Counted from the first letter of the stretch, positions 25,751-34,813 are shown. The stretch: 64,000 bases of DNA from Nitrogeniibacter aestuarii (GCF_017309585.1 NZ_CP071321.1:4298001-4362000); one strand, 5' to 3'. Program-made: numbers and translations. The notes: generated by a model from the sequence alone, not told the origin.

Positions 25751-26281
25751 TCAGCCCGCCGCCGTGCGCAGCGGCATGTCGCTGCCGCCCGAGTCCGGCC
25801 GGTCACCGAGCTCAACCGCCACAGAGGCAATACCGCCCTGGTCGTCGTGATGCACGATGGCAATCCGGGCCTGCCGCCAGTCACCGACGGCGTTCGCGGT
25901 TGTGCCCGCCTGCTTGGCAATCGCCTCGATCGACACGGCGGTGCGCTCGCGCCGTCGCTCCACGCCTCGAAAGCGGATGTGGTTGTACTTCGCCCAGCCG
26001 ATCAGCGCAGCCGACAGCGTCAGGATGATCATGAGGTAGATCTCGACGATGTCGATGAAGCCGACATAGCCTTCGAGGGCGATCATGTGGAAGCGGAAAC
26101 GCTCGATGCCGAGCCACCAGCCGGCCAGCGTGACCACCGGCAACCACAGATAGAACCACAGCCCCCAGAACACCAGCGTGAGCGTGCGCGACATCAGGCG
26201 CTGCTGCCAGCTTTGCAGATCGGGGCGATCGATGATCAGCGATGTTGGGTGGGCGCGAGGCCGCGGTCCGGGCTTTTCCAT
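25751..26281 (-). CDS. pgaD: Poly-N-acetylglucosamine synthesis protein PgaD
   Basis: 176 residues. SLIIDRPDLQSWQQRLMSRT and the two membrane helices (LTLVFWGLWFYLWLPVVTLA; IVEIYLMIILTLSAALIGWA) followed by KYNHIRFRGVERRR are the PgaD pattern. PgaD partners PgaC in the inner membrane and is required for polymerisation, in E. coli under c-di-GMP control. It overlaps the 3' end of pgaC by 46 bases. The C-terminal tail is longer than in E. coli. Confidence 0.88.
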   Translation of the reverse strand: MEKPGPRPRAHPTSLIIDRPDLQSWQQRLMSRTLTLVFWGLWFYLWLPVVTLAGWWLGIERFRFHMIALEGYVGFIDIVEIYLMIILTLSAALIGWAKYNHIRFRGVERRRERTAVSIEAIAKQAGTTANAVGDWRQARIAIVHHDDQGGIASVAVELGDRPDSGGSDMPLRTAAG

Positions 26282-27513
26282 GTGGCTCTCTTCCTTCCAC
26301 GCAGGATCACGGCAGGCAGCGCGACCACGGTCGTGGAGACATTGATGAGCCAGTACGCCAGCGGGTACCAGATCATCCAGAAGTAATAACGATACAAATC
26401 AGGTTCATAGCGGCGATCGAGGAACATGCTCACGCCCACCTGCAGCAGACAGGTGGTGCCGATGACCAGACCGCTCCAGCCGGGCAGCAGGGTGTGCACC
26501 CGCATCTCGGGGGGCAAGTCCACCACCAGCCCGAGCAGGAACAGCAAGGCCACCGCGCCCATGGTGTAGGCCCAGGCGACGCTGGCGAAGTACTCGAGAT
26601 ACACCGGCCACAGACGACGGTTGGTCCACTGCAACAGCACCCTGCGCTGCGCCATCAGCACCTGGGTGCCCCCCATGGCCCACCGCAGGCGCTGGCGCCA
26701 CAGGCCGCGAAGGGTTTCGGGCATGAGAATCCAGCACAGTGCGGCCGGCTCGAAGCGCACATCCCAGTGACGCACCTCGAGCTTCCAGCTGATGTCGATG
26801 TCTTCGGTCAGGGCCTCGGGGCTCCAGTAGCCCGCGTCATGCAGGGCGGCGCGACGGAAGCAGACCATCACCCCCGAGACGGTGAAGATCTTTCCGTAGG
26901 TGCGCTGGGCACGCTTGATCAGCCCGATGATCGACGAGAACTCACCCACCTGGATGCGACCGAGCAGGGTCGACCGGGTACGGATGCGCGGATTGCCGGT
27001 CACCGCGGCCACCCGCGGGCTGCGTACCATGTGGCGCATCATCCAGCGCAGACAGAACGGATCGACGCGCGAGTCGCCATCGATGCACAGGAAGAAGTCG
27101 TGCTTCGCCATCATGGCGGCGGTGTTGAGCCCCACTGCCTTGCCCTGGTTCTGCGCCAGGTGCACGGCACGGATCTGCGGATGCATCTGCGCCAGGGCGT
27201 TGATCACCAAGGGTGTGTCATCGGTACTGCCATCGTCGATGAGCAGGATTTCGTATTCCGGGTAATCGATGGCCAGCAGCGCATCGACCGTGTCGGCAAT
27301 GCAGGCCGCTTCATTGTGGCAGGGCACGAGAATGCTCACCGCCGGGTAGCGGTCCAGTTCGGGCGGCTGGTCCACCGGCGGGTCGCGGCGCTCGTAGTGC
27401 CCCCAGTAGAACAGCCCGCCGGCCATCCACAGGTAAGCCATGAACAGGGGGTAATAGAAGGAGAAGCCGAAGACCCCGGCCACCACGATCGCAAGCAGGC
27501 TCATGTCATCCAT
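26236..27513 (-). CDS. pgaC: Poly-N-acetylglucosamine synthase PgaC (GT2)
   Basis: 425 residues. An N-terminal membrane pair, a GT2 domain with IDDGSTDDT and DGDSRVDPF, the TEDIDISWKLE block and the WRQRLRWAMGG (QxxRW) motif, then C-terminal membrane helices with LYRYYFWMIWYPLAYW. It polymerises UDP-GlcNAc to beta-1,6-poly-GlcNAc. The start follows pgaA by only nine bases, so the deacetylase gene pgaB that normally sits between them is missing. Confidence 0.95.
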   Translation of the reverse strand: MDDMSLLAIVVAGVFGFSFYYPLFMAYLWMAGGLFYWGHYERRDPPVDQPPELDRYPAVSILVPCHNEAACIADTVDALLAIDYPEYEILLIDDGSTDDTPLVINALAQMHPQIRAVHLAQNQGKAVGLNTAAMMAKHDFFLCIDGDSRVDPFCLRWMMRHMVRSPRVAAVTGNPRIRTRSTLLGRIQVGEFSSIIGLIKRAQRTYGKIFTVSGVMVCFRRAALHDAGYWSPEALTEDIDISWKLEVRHWDVRFEPAALCWILMPETLRGLWRQRLRWAMGGTQVLMAQRRVLLQWTNRRLWPVYLEYFASVAWAYTMGAVALLFLLGLVVDLPPEMRVHTLLPGWSGLVIGTTCLLQVGVSMFLDRRYEPDLYRYYFWMIWYPLAYWLINVSTTVVALPAVILRGRKRATWKSPDRGLAPTQHR

Positions 27514-27522
27514 GCCGCCCCC

Positions 27523-29739
27523 TCAGAATCGCCAGTTCACGCCGGCATACGCGTCCTTGCGATGCTCTTGCGTACCGTCGTACGGAAACATGCGAACGCC
27601 CAGCCCGTAGTCGATGGCCAGCGCCGGCCCGAGCTGCCAGCGGTGGCCGTAGCGCACCCCATGGAACACGTTCCAGCCGTAGGTCGGGTCCGGCGCTCCC
27701 GGGCGGCCGAAGGCGCTCTGGCGGTACTGACCGACGAAGGCGGACAGTTCGTGCGTCATGAAGTGGTCGTAGCGGCGCCAGCCGGTCAGGTGCGCGCTGA
27801 CGCCCACCGACACGGCAACATCGCGCTTGGGGTTGTAGTAGAAGACATCCACCCGCTCACCCTGGCTGGTGTAGGCGTCCGCCGAGAGGTCGACCCGGTG
27901 ATTCGGGCCGCTGGTCACGCGCTGGGTCACGCCGAGGCTGAGCGCCGTGCGCCGGTTGCCGTCGTTGAAGTCGTGATGGGTCACGCCGAGCGAGACCGAG
28001 CGCGACTCATGCCACTGATAGCTCACCGACGCGCTGTAGCGATCGGCCAGGGTCTGGAAGGTGTCGTTGCGCCCCTTGAGCGGCACGTCGTCGGTGTTGT
28101 GTTCGACACCGGCCCGAATCGCCCAGTGATCCGTTGGCGACCATGCCGCGCGCAGGCTCATCGTCGAGTCGCGGCCATTGTTGAGCGCCTGCCCCACTTC
28201 CCCGACCACGCCCCAGTCGCGGGCGGTGTACTCCAGCCCCATGCCCACCCGCTCGTGCCGCGGCCTGCCTCCATCGAAGTCGGAGGCCATCTGCAGATGA
28301 TGGGCAAACACCCGCCACTGGCTGGCAATGGGCGCAGAGTACAGATAGGTGTGCCAGGTCAGATCCTTGTTACCCACCACCGAGCCGGCGCCCTTGCCCG
28401 CCTCGACGCGACTGTCGAGCTCGGCACGGCGCACCACATCCATGTCACGCGCCAGTCGGCGCACACCCGGATGTTCGGGCGCTGTCGCCATCAGTTCGTC
28501 CGCCAGTGGGTCCGCAGCAAGCCGGTCACCGACACCGCGCAGGGCGCCCACCAGCCCGATACGCGCATCGATGTCATCAGGCCGCACGGCCAGCAGGCGG
28601 CGGTAGATGGCTTCCGCCTTGCGGGGCTGACCCCGAGCGGCCGCAACGCTCGCCGCGGTCTGCAGTGCGCCGGCGTTGTCGGGCGCTTCGGCCAGCACGG
28701 CGTCGATACGCGATTGCGCCAGGCCGTGACGGTTCGCATAGAGGGCGGCGCGAGCGGCGAGAATGGCGGCATCGCGTCGCGCGCCCTCCGACCCCGCGGC
28801 CGTCAGGTCGCCCAATCGGCGGATGACGGCATCGGCGGCATCGTGGTGTTCGGCTTCCAGTTCGGCAAAGTAGAGCGCCTGCAACCAGGCGATGCGCTCC
28901 GGATCGGCTGCCAGCGCTTCGCGATACCGACGCACGGCAGCGTCAGGCTGGCGCAAGCGGCTGTGCGCATCACCCAGCAGGGCGGCCAGATAGGCCGGCA
29001 AAGTCCCTTCGGCCTCAAGCGTCTGCGCCAGCGCGACGGCCTCGGCGTTGTGCCCGCGCATGACGAGCGCCTCGATGCGATCGAGCTGCAAGCGACGCAG
29101 GCGTGCGGTCGCGCCAGCGGTTCTGGCCTCGGCGATGCGCCGGTCCGAGGCGGCCAGCGCGTCATCCAGCGCACGATAGCGCTGGGGCGACCAGCTGTCA
29201 TTCAACGCCCGGGCGGCCGCACGGATTTCCCGCGCGCCTACGTCCGCCGGATCTTCGGGCGGTGCTGGCGGAGGCGGAGGCGGCGAGACCGGCTCGGGGG
29301 GCGGCGCCATGGCCAGATCCAGGCCCTGTCGGTATTCCGTCGAGCGCGGCTTGCGACGCAACAGTTCCCGGTAGGCGGCCACGGACTGATCGCGCTGCCC
29401 CGCCAGTCGCGCAGAACGGGCCACGGCCGCCAGCACGTACTCCGGCAGCGGACGCAGGGGGAGCCCTTTGGCGGCGTACAGCGCGGCATTGTGCAGCTCG
29501 GCCCAGCTACGCACCACGATCAGGTCGTAGCGGTACTTCATGACCTTCGGCTGCGCCTCGACAAGGGCTTCGAGCATGGGCAAGGCGGTGGCGTAATCGC
29601 CGGCCCGGGCGGCCTCAACGGCCACTGAATGCTCGGCCGCCGGACGACGCACCTCGGCCCCGGCCGGAGCACTCACAAGCGCGCTCGCCAAGAGGATGAA
29701 GATGAGGTGAAGAATCCGCCGTTCAGGGCTCATTGACAC
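27523..29739 (-). CDS. pgaA: Poly-N-acetylglucosamine export porin PgaA
   Basis: 738 residues with signal peptide (LIFILLASALVSAPAGA). The N-terminal half has TPR-like helices (around 45-420, for example YATALPMLEALVEAQPKVMK). The C-terminal half has the beta-barrel pattern ending in RKDAYAGVNWRF with a terminal aromatic Phe, plus WRVFAHHLQMASDFDGGRPR typical of PgaA. It exports PNAG across the outer membrane. A Pro-rich linker (PVSPPPPPPAPP, near 152) is unusual for the TPR part. It is the first gene of the pga operon. Confidence 0.92.
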   Translation of the reverse strand: MSMSPERRILHLIFILLASALVSAPAGAEVRRPAAEHSVAVEAARAGDYATALPMLEALVEAQPKVMKYRYDLIVVRSWAELHNAALYAAKGLPLRPLPEYVLAAVARSARLAGQRDQSVAAYRELLRRKPRSTEYRQGLDLAMAPPPEPVSPPPPPPAPPEDPADVGAREIRAAARALNDSWSPQRYRALDDALAASDRRIAEARTAGATARLRRLQLDRIEALVMRGHNAEAVALAQTLEAEGTLPAYLAALLGDAHSRLRQPDAAVRRYREALAADPERIAWLQALYFAELEAEHHDAADAVIRRLGDLTAAGSEGARRDAAILAARAALYANRHGLAQSRIDAVLAEAPDNAGALQTAASVAAARGQPRKAEAIYRRLLAVRPDDIDARIGLVGALRGVGDRLAADPLADELMATAPEHPGVRRLARDMDVVRRAELDSRVEAGKGAGSVVGNKDLTWHTYLYSAPIASQWRVFAHHLQMASDFDGGRPRHERVGMGLEYTARDWGVVGEVGQALNNGRDSTMSLRAAWSPTDHWAIRAGVEHNTDDVPLKGRNDTFQTLADRYSASVSYQWHESRSVSLGVTHHDFNDGNRRTALSLGVTQRVTSGPNHRVDLSADAYTSQGERVDVFYYNPKRDVAVSVGVSAHLTGWRRYDHFMTHELSAFVGQYRQSAFGRPGAPDPTYGWNVFHGVRYGHRWQLGPALAIDYGLGVRMFPYDGTQEHRKDAYAGVNWRF

Positions 29740-29808
29740 AACCGTTTAAATTACTTTTTTCACTTTCGACACTATTTCATGCGTCGCAAAATGCCTAGCG
29801 GAAGTATT

Positions 29809-29824
29809 TGGCGGTTCTTGAGCA
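29809..29824 (+). promoter_or_regulatory. Candidate sigma-54 promoter of the PEP-CTERM gene
   Basis: TGGCGGTTCTTGAGCA has the GG at -24 and the GC at -12 with the correct ten-base gap (consensus TGGCAC-N5-TTGCA). It lies 165 bases upstream of the PEP-CTERM start. Sigma-54 with PrsK/PrsR is known to control PEP-CTERM genes in related bacteria. The match away from the invariant GG/GC is weak, and chance is possible. Confidence 0.4.
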
Positions 29825-29973
29825 GTTGCTGGCCGGCTTATGGAGAGAAATGTCACAGACCCGTGAAGGAAGGTGGAAACATCTGCGACACGGCGCCTCA
29901 TAACGTGACTTTAGTCGTACGTGCATACCCGCCTGATTGCGGACAATGATTTCAAACAGATCCGGGAACCCTC

Positions 29974-30855
29974 ATGCCCAACTCCAGACATCCTCAGGCA
30001 TTGCACAGAAATCACAATGCGATTTTCCATGGCCTTGCGGCCGTGCTGCTCATGGCGGGCGCCGTGTTTGCCTCGGCAACGGCTGAGGCATCACCCATGC
30101 TCGACCCCTATGCCTTTCGGAATACCAGCACCGGCGACGGATTGAATTCCCAATGGGTACAGACCGCCGACGACTGGCGTTTCAGCGATTACGTCTACAA
30201 CGGTGAGCGCATCGGTGACACCAGCTGGGGGAGTGGTTTCTGGGCCGTAAGCGATATTGCAACTGCGATGGCACTCAATGCCGGCGCCCCGAACCTGGTC
30301 GCTCGCGCCCAGGGCATCACCCGCGACCTGAGTTTCGCCAACACCCTCTACAACGACGGCTGGGGCCAGGGCACCGGGTGGGACAAGGACCACGTGCGTC
30401 CGCTGGCGCCCGTGGTGGCTGACAGCGGGCAGGAAACGAACTACGCGGCCACCTTCACGGGCTACATCTACATTCCGCAAGCCGGCGTGTACGACTTCGG
30501 CATCTTCGTGGATGACGCCTTCACCCTGTCACTGCTGGGCGGTAACGGCAGCCTCGTCGTCGGACGCGAGACCTTCATCGGCTCAAGCGGCCGTGATTTC
30601 TACACGCTCTCGGGGAGCGTGGGCGGCAGTATTGAACTGGCGGCCGGCTTCTATGGCATCGAGCTCGACTACTTCAACCGGCTTGAAGCCGGCGTGCTGG
30701 AACTGGGCTGGTGGCAGCCGGGCCAGACGGAATGGACGCCGATCAGTGGCGATCTGCTCTACAGCGCATTACCGGTGCCCGAGCCGTCCTCGGCGCTGCT
30801 GCTGCTGATCGCCGGTGGCGCCCTGGTGGCCAACCGGCGCCGGCGTCACCGCTGA
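29974..30855 (+). CDS. PEP-CTERM protein with PA14-like domain
   Basis: 293 residues. A long signal region (HGLAAVLLMAGAVFASATAEA, about 19-39) with a polar N-tail leads into an exported protein. Residues about 145-260 look like a PA14/GLEYA-type carbohydrate-binding fold: YIYIPQAGVYDFGIFVDDAF and FYGIELDYFNRLEAGVLELG. The tail is VPEPSSALLLLIAGGALVAN followed by RRRRHR, the exosortase sorting signal. It is divergent from pgaA, consistent with a surface or matrix protein expressed alongside polysaccharide. The true start may be the ATG at 30017, nearer the signal peptide core. Confidence 0.85.
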   Translation: MPNSRHPQALHRNHNAIFHGLAAVLLMAGAVFASATAEASPMLDPYAFRNTSTGDGLNSQWVQTADDWRFSDYVYNGERIGDTSWGSGFWAVSDIATAMALNAGAPNLVARAQGITRDLSFANTLYNDGWGQGTGWDKDHVRPLAPVVADSGQETNYAATFTGYIYIPQAGVYDFGIFVDDAFTLSLLGGNGSLVVGRETFIGSSGRDFYTLSGSVGGSIELAAGFYGIELDYFNRLEAGVLELGWWQPGQTEWTPISGDLLYSALPVPEPSSALLLLIAGGALVANRRRRHR

Positions 30856-30868
30856 GCCGGAACGGACC

Positions 30869-31963
30869 TCAGGCGGCGGCGCGCCTGAACCAGACGAGCA
30901 GCGCCTTGTGCACCCGCCCGGCGGCCTCGAGCGCACCTTCCATATAGCCCGGCGCATAGGCAGCGGTTTCACTCCCGCAAAAATGGATGCGCCCCTGCCA
31001 GCACGGGCGCTGCAGCACCTCGGGCGCGTCCGTCGGATGATCGGCCACCTGCATGCGATCGAGTTCGGCGCAGGTCAGCGGTTCGGTCGCCCAGTCCTGC
31101 ACATGACAATCAACGGGTTCGGCCTGCGGGCCGAAGAATTGCACCAGCTGACTTGAAGCGAGCATGGGCAGACCGCTGGCAAATTGCTTGCGCTGATCCG
31201 CCCCGAGCCCGACAAAGGCGGCCAGTGCCGCATGGCCGGCCTCGTCGCATGCATCCCAGACCTCGCCCAGCACGGCACTCGGATACGGAGCAACCGCCGT
31301 CCCCGAGCGTCCTTCCTGCCGCCAGAAATCCGAACGCTGCCCCGCCAGCAACTTGGCCTGCGCCGCCATCCAGGTCGGCATCTCGCGCATGGCCACGCGG
31401 ATCTGCGGCGGTAGCGACGGCTCGAAGCTCACGGACGATTCGATCAGTCTCGGCGGCATGGCGAACACCGCCACCAGCGACTCGACCCGCTGCGGCCCGG
31501 ACGGCGTGGCAAATTCGAGTGTCACGTGGCCGCCCTGGTCGCTGACGGAGGTGAGCACATGCTCCAGTTGGAGCGCGGTTTCCGGCAGGCGGGCCGCCAG
31601 GGTGTCGGTCAGCACCGCCATGCCGCCGGCCAGGCGCGACGCATTGGCGTGCACGTCGTCCTGCTCGACGAGTTTGGGTTCGGCCCCGGCCTCGGACTGC
31701 ACCATGTGTGTCCCGTGCTCATGCTGGCACAGGTGGTCAAGACCGAGATGCTCAACCAGCGACGCCATCCGCCGCTGGTGCTCGGGCCAGAACCAGGTGG
31801 GTCCCAGATCCCCCCGACCACCATCGGCCAGGGTCACCGAGCCAATGCGTCCGCCGACCCGATCACGCGCTTCGAACACATGCACGACACAACCGGCAAG
31901 GGACAAGGTATTGGCAAGTGCAAGGCCGCTCAGCCCGGCACCCACAATGGCAACTTCGATCAT
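30869..31963 (-). CDS. FAD-dependent amine oxidase
   Basis: 364 residues from ATG 31963, which has GGAGA five bases upstream; an in-frame ATG at 31975 lacks one. MIEVAIVGAGLSGLALANTL is the FAD Rossmann motif and EARDRVGGRIGS the second FAD loop. The C-terminus has the expected GRIHFCGSETAAYAPGYMEG and ALEAAGR block that closes the flavin site. Cytoplasmic flavoprotein of the monoamine oxidase superfamily. Substrate unknown; no pathway neighbours point to one. Confidence 0.85.
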   Translation of the reverse strand: MIEVAIVGAGLSGLALANTLSLAGCVVHVFEARDRVGGRIGSVTLADGGRGDLGPTWFWPEHQRRMASLVEHLGLDHLCQHEHGTHMVQSEAGAEPKLVEQDDVHANASRLAGGMAVLTDTLAARLPETALQLEHVLTSVSDQGGHVTLEFATPSGPQRVESLVAVFAMPPRLIESSVSFEPSLPPQIRVAMREMPTWMAAQAKLLAGQRSDFWRQEGRSGTAVAPYPSAVLGEVWDACDEAGHAALAAFVGLGADQRKQFASGLPMLASSQLVQFFGPQAEPVDCHVQDWATEPLTCAELDRMQVADHPTDAPEVLQRPCWQGRIHFCGSETAAYAPGYMEGALEAAGRVHKALLVWFRRAAA

Positions 31964-32118
31964 GGCCGTCTCCATCCATCATGGCTCTGGCCTTGTCGAT
32001 GCAAACTCCGTTCCAGCCGGCGGAACCCCGTGACAGAGGCCATTGCGCCCTGCGCGCACTCGAATGGCTGGCGATTTGTCGACACTCGCGCACGACTTGT
32101 CGCACACCCGCCAGAGCA

Positions 32119-32754
32119 TCAGCGGCCTGCCAGCACCTGCCGGAAGGTCAGATTCACCCGGGGGGATTCGACCCCCGATTCGGGGAGCACGGCATGTTCC
32201 CAGTCACGCTGAAACGGGGCTTGCATGAACAGCAGCATGCCACCGGGCACCGGAAGACGTCCGGGCACCCCCGGCGTACCGGGTTTGGGCCGCCAGCAGA
32301 AATGCCGGGTCGCCCCGACACTGAGCGACGCGATCTCGGCCATGGGCCCCAGATCGTCGTCGTCATCCGCATGCCAGCTGACCCGATCTTCACCATTGCG
32401 ATAGAGATTGGCCAACACCGCGTTGAAGCGCCGGCCGGTCGCGGCCTCGACGACGGCTCTGAGTTCGTCGAGCAGCGGCGTCCACGCGTGGGCATTCTGC
32501 AACTGGTCGTGATAGCGATAAGCCACGCCCGGATCGGAGAACCAGCACTGGCAGCGCGACAGGGCCATCCGCCGGCCGGCCACCTGATACCCCCCGTCGC
32601 TCCAGGGAATGCTCTTGTACAGCGCCTCGAAGATGCGATCGGCGCTGGCCGCGTCCCACAGGCGCGCACAGCCCAGCAAGGGCTGGCTGGCATGCGGCTG
32701 CAGGCGCACCGCCGGATCAGGATGAGGCAGCATGCCGGTCGCAGGCCGTGTCAT
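32119..32754 (-). CDS. AlkB-like 2-oxoglutarate/Fe(II) dioxygenase
   Basis: 211 residues. The iron ligands are visible as WHADDDDD (H, D) and WEHAVLPE (second H), with the 2-oxoglutarate-binding Arg in RVNLTFRQVL. It fits the short AlkB group (ALKBH2/3-like, pattern LSRCQCWFSDPGVAYRY). AlkB enzymes remove alkyl lesions from DNA/RNA by oxidative demethylation. No ada or other repair gene is adjacent. Confidence 0.87.
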   Translation of the reverse strand: MTRPATGMLPHPDPAVRLQPHASQPLLGCARLWDAASADRIFEALYKSIPWSDGGYQVAGRRMALSRCQCWFSDPGVAYRYHDQLQNAHAWTPLLDELRAVVEAATGRRFNAVLANLYRNGEDRVSWHADDDDDLGPMAEIASLSVGATRHFCWRPKPGTPGVPGRLPVPGGMLLFMQAPFQRDWEHAVLPESGVESPRVNLTFRQVLAGR

Positions 32755-32764
32755 GACACATGGC

Positions 32765-33118
32765 CTAGGGCGTCAGATCGCCAATGCGGTAGTGGGTCAG
32801 CAACGCGTCCGCCCCGGGCGAGTGAGGTCGGCCCCGCGTCTTGGTGTCGTAGGCCTCGGTGGCCTCCTTGCCGCACCAGGGCAGGATGATCGACGGGCGT
32901 GTCGGGTGCTCGGGCAGATAGGCACTGAGGTCATACACGGCCCCGTGGATGGCCATCCAGCAGTCGGCTTCGGTGGCGTGTTGTGCCACCTCGGCCAGGG
33001 TGTAGCTGGGCGTCACCGGCGTTTGCGTCTTCTCGGATTCGGCCTGACCCGCCGCCCACACGCTGAAGACAGCCCCCCAGAACAAGACGGTGCTGAACTG
33101 AAACAGTCGCTTCATCAT
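32765..33118 (-). CDS. Secreted cytochrome b5-like haem-binding protein
   Basis: 117 residues from ATG 33118 with signal peptide (FQFSTVLFWGAVFSVWAAG). YTLAEVAQHATEADCWMAIH and GAVYDLSAYLPEHPT are the cytochrome b5-like core; the haem His of HPTRPS is present, and the second His is expected near the end (TRGRPHSPGADALLTHYRIG). The start overlaps the stop of the ferric-reductase gene (ATGATGA). I infer an electron acceptor or donor for that membrane protein. Confidence 0.82.
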   Translation of the reverse strand: MMKRLFQFSTVLFWGAVFSVWAAGQAESEKTQTPVTPSYTLAEVAQHATEADCWMAIHGAVYDLSAYLPEHPTRPSIILPWCGKEATEAYDTKTRGRPHSPGADALLTHYRIGDLTP

Positions 33119-34365
33119 CGGAAATCGAACCTCTCGTAGTGAATGCACCCGGCCGGCACGCCGCGTGACTGCAATACATGCACCGCGGCACTGACCAAGG
33201 CCGGGGGGCCGCACAGCAGGCATTCCCGCCCGACCAGCACCTCGCTCGCAGGCAGTATGGCATCGAGATCCGGCGGGCCGCCATCGGCCACCACCGTCTG
33301 CAGGCTGACCCCGGCGTGCTGGCGGGCCAGGGCTTCCAGTTCTGCCACAAAGGCGGCGTCGGCCGGACTCTGGTAAAGGTAGATCAAGGTCACGGGCCGG
33401 GCCGGAGGCGAAGCGCGCAGCAAGGCCAGGAAGGGCGCAATGCCGATCCCCCCGGCCAGCCACACGGCAGGCTTGTCCGCCTCGACAGCACCGAAATCTC
33501 CAAAGGCCCCCTGCACCCGCGCCGCCACCCCCGGTTCGATCGACTGGATGTGCCGGGTGCAATCACCCAGCGCCTTGATGCCGATCTTGAGACTGCCATC
33601 GGGCGCGATGTGCGTGAGCGTGAACGGGTGATACTCGTGGCAGCCACGAAACCGCGGCCCCTCGAAGAATGCCACCAGAATGAATTGCCCCGGGCGCGCA
33701 CGCACCCCCCGCGCCATGGGCTTGAGTGTGAGTTCGACAATGTCGCGCGCGGGCCGGCTCACCGCGCTGACCACGTGCGGCAGTGCCCCCAGCCCCACAT
33801 CCGAGCGCAGCACACGCCACAGCAGCACACCCAGCGCCAGTACCGGCATCCACAGCAACCAGTCGGTGATCCCCAGCGCCACCAGATGCGCCAGCCCGAG
33901 GGGCACCGACAGGGCGAGCAGGCCATGCAGCCAGCGCCACGCAGAATACGAAAGCCGGGCACTGAGCGCCGACCCAAGCCCCGCCATCAGGCACAGCAAG
34001 GCCGCCCAACCCAGCCAGCCGGCCAGATCCTGCCGGGCCGGAGAGAGCACCGACCAGGCATAGTCGGGCGCGTCGGGGAGCCAGTCGGCCGCCAGCGCGA
34101 GGGGATGGGCGAGCAAGAAGACATAGGCCCACACGCCGAGCACGTGATGCCAGGCATACATGCGCTCGAGCCCGCCGAACCAGCGCGCCAGCCGCGGCTC
34201 GCGCATCATGCACACCAGCGAGGCGAAGATGAACCCGTAGCCCAACCACCCGAGGACGATGCCGGCCCCGCGCCAGCCGACGGCAAAGCCCGGCCATGCC
34301 CACCAGAGCGGCACGGCAATCAGGCCCACGACAACCACAGGCAGGGTCCAGCGAGACGGCTTCAC
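33115..34365 (-). CDS. Ferric reductase-like membrane flavoprotein
   Basis: 416 residues. An N-terminal ferric-reductase-like membrane domain (1-200, about six helices, with WHHVLGVWAYVFLLAHPLAL His ligands and WRWLHGLL) is followed by an FAD-binding domain (FRGCHEYHPFTLTHIAPDGS, the R-x-Y/HPF-S/T type) and an NAD-binding domain (AVWLAGGIGIAPFLALLRAS and CLLCGPPALVSAAVHVLQSR). It moves electrons from NAD(P)H via FAD and haem across the membrane. It overlaps its upstream and downstream genes by four bases each, so the three form one unit. Confidence 0.88.
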   Translation of the reverse strand: MKPSRWTLPVVVVGLIAVPLWWAWPGFAVGWRGAGIVLGWLGYGFIFASLVCMMREPRLARWFGGLERMYAWHHVLGVWAYVFLLAHPLALAADWLPDAPDYAWSVLSPARQDLAGWLGWAALLCLMAGLGSALSARLSYSAWRWLHGLLALSVPLGLAHLVALGITDWLLWMPVLALGVLLWRVLRSDVGLGALPHVVSAVSRPARDIVELTLKPMARGVRARPGQFILVAFFEGPRFRGCHEYHPFTLTHIAPDGSLKIGIKALGDCTRHIQSIEPGVAARVQGAFGDFGAVEADKPAVWLAGGIGIAPFLALLRASPPARPVTLIYLYQSPADAAFVAELEALARQHAGVSLQTVVADGGPPDLDAILPASEVLVGRECLLCGPPALVSAAVHVLQSRGVPAGCIHYERFDFR

Positions 34366-34661
34366 TGCGGGCGCTCCCGATCGGGCAGGAGATGCGCGCA
34401 GGCGTCGCGACGCGCTCTGGGCAAGGCCAGCGCCCGTTCGCGCGCTCGATCGACCATCTCCTGGTGGTGCAGCTCGAGATAAGCGCGGCAGGCCGCATAG
34501 TCGGTGAATTCGCGCAAGCGTGCCTGATGTTCGATGCGCTCCTGCGGCGTCATCAACTGCCAGCCGGCGGTGTTGTCTTCACCCGCGCGCCACGGGCCAC
34601 GCGCCCAGGCGGCGTTGCCAAGCACCACACCCGCAGCGAGGAGTAACGCAAAGCGAAACAT
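34362..34661 (-). CDS. Small secreted protein of unknown function
   Basis: 99 residues from ATG 34661 (GGAGG six bases upstream), with signal peptide (FRFALLLAAGVVLGNAAWA). The mature part is charged and helical (WQLMTPQERIEHQARLREFT, then LELHHQEMVDRARERALALP) with two Cys. The MTPQERxEHQ motif is seen in small periplasmic proteins found next to cytochrome b5/ferric-reductase genes. The stop overlaps the reductase start. The role is unknown. Confidence 0.72.
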   Translation of the reverse strand: MFRFALLLAAGVVLGNAAWARGPWRAGEDNTAGWQLMTPQERIEHQARLREFTDYAACRAYLELHHQEMVDRARERALALPRARRDACAHLLPDRERPQ

Positions 34662-34766
34662 GATCGTCCTCCATGTCACGCACTGATGGATCATCAGCCT
34701 CCAATCTACGCGTGCGGCCAGATCGTACCGTGACCTGCATCAAGCTTCGTCTGTGCCGCTGTCATG

Positions 34767-34793
34767 AAAAAGCCCCGCCGTCGCGGGGCTTTT
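34767..34793 (-). terminator. Terminator of the choice-of-anchor gene
   Basis: AAAAAGCCCCGCC-GTC-GCGGGGCTTTT stem with A and T runs on both sides; it serves the minus-strand gene ending at 34814. Confidence 0.85.
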
Positions 34794-34813
34794 CCGGGGG
34801 CGGGCGCCACCGC

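Noticed and set aside
26242..29628. Plus-strand ORF of 1128 codons opposite pgaC/pgaA
   Set aside because: It is a GC-rich mirror of real minus-strand genes with clear family motifs; its translation is rich in H, Q, R, G and A with no domain.
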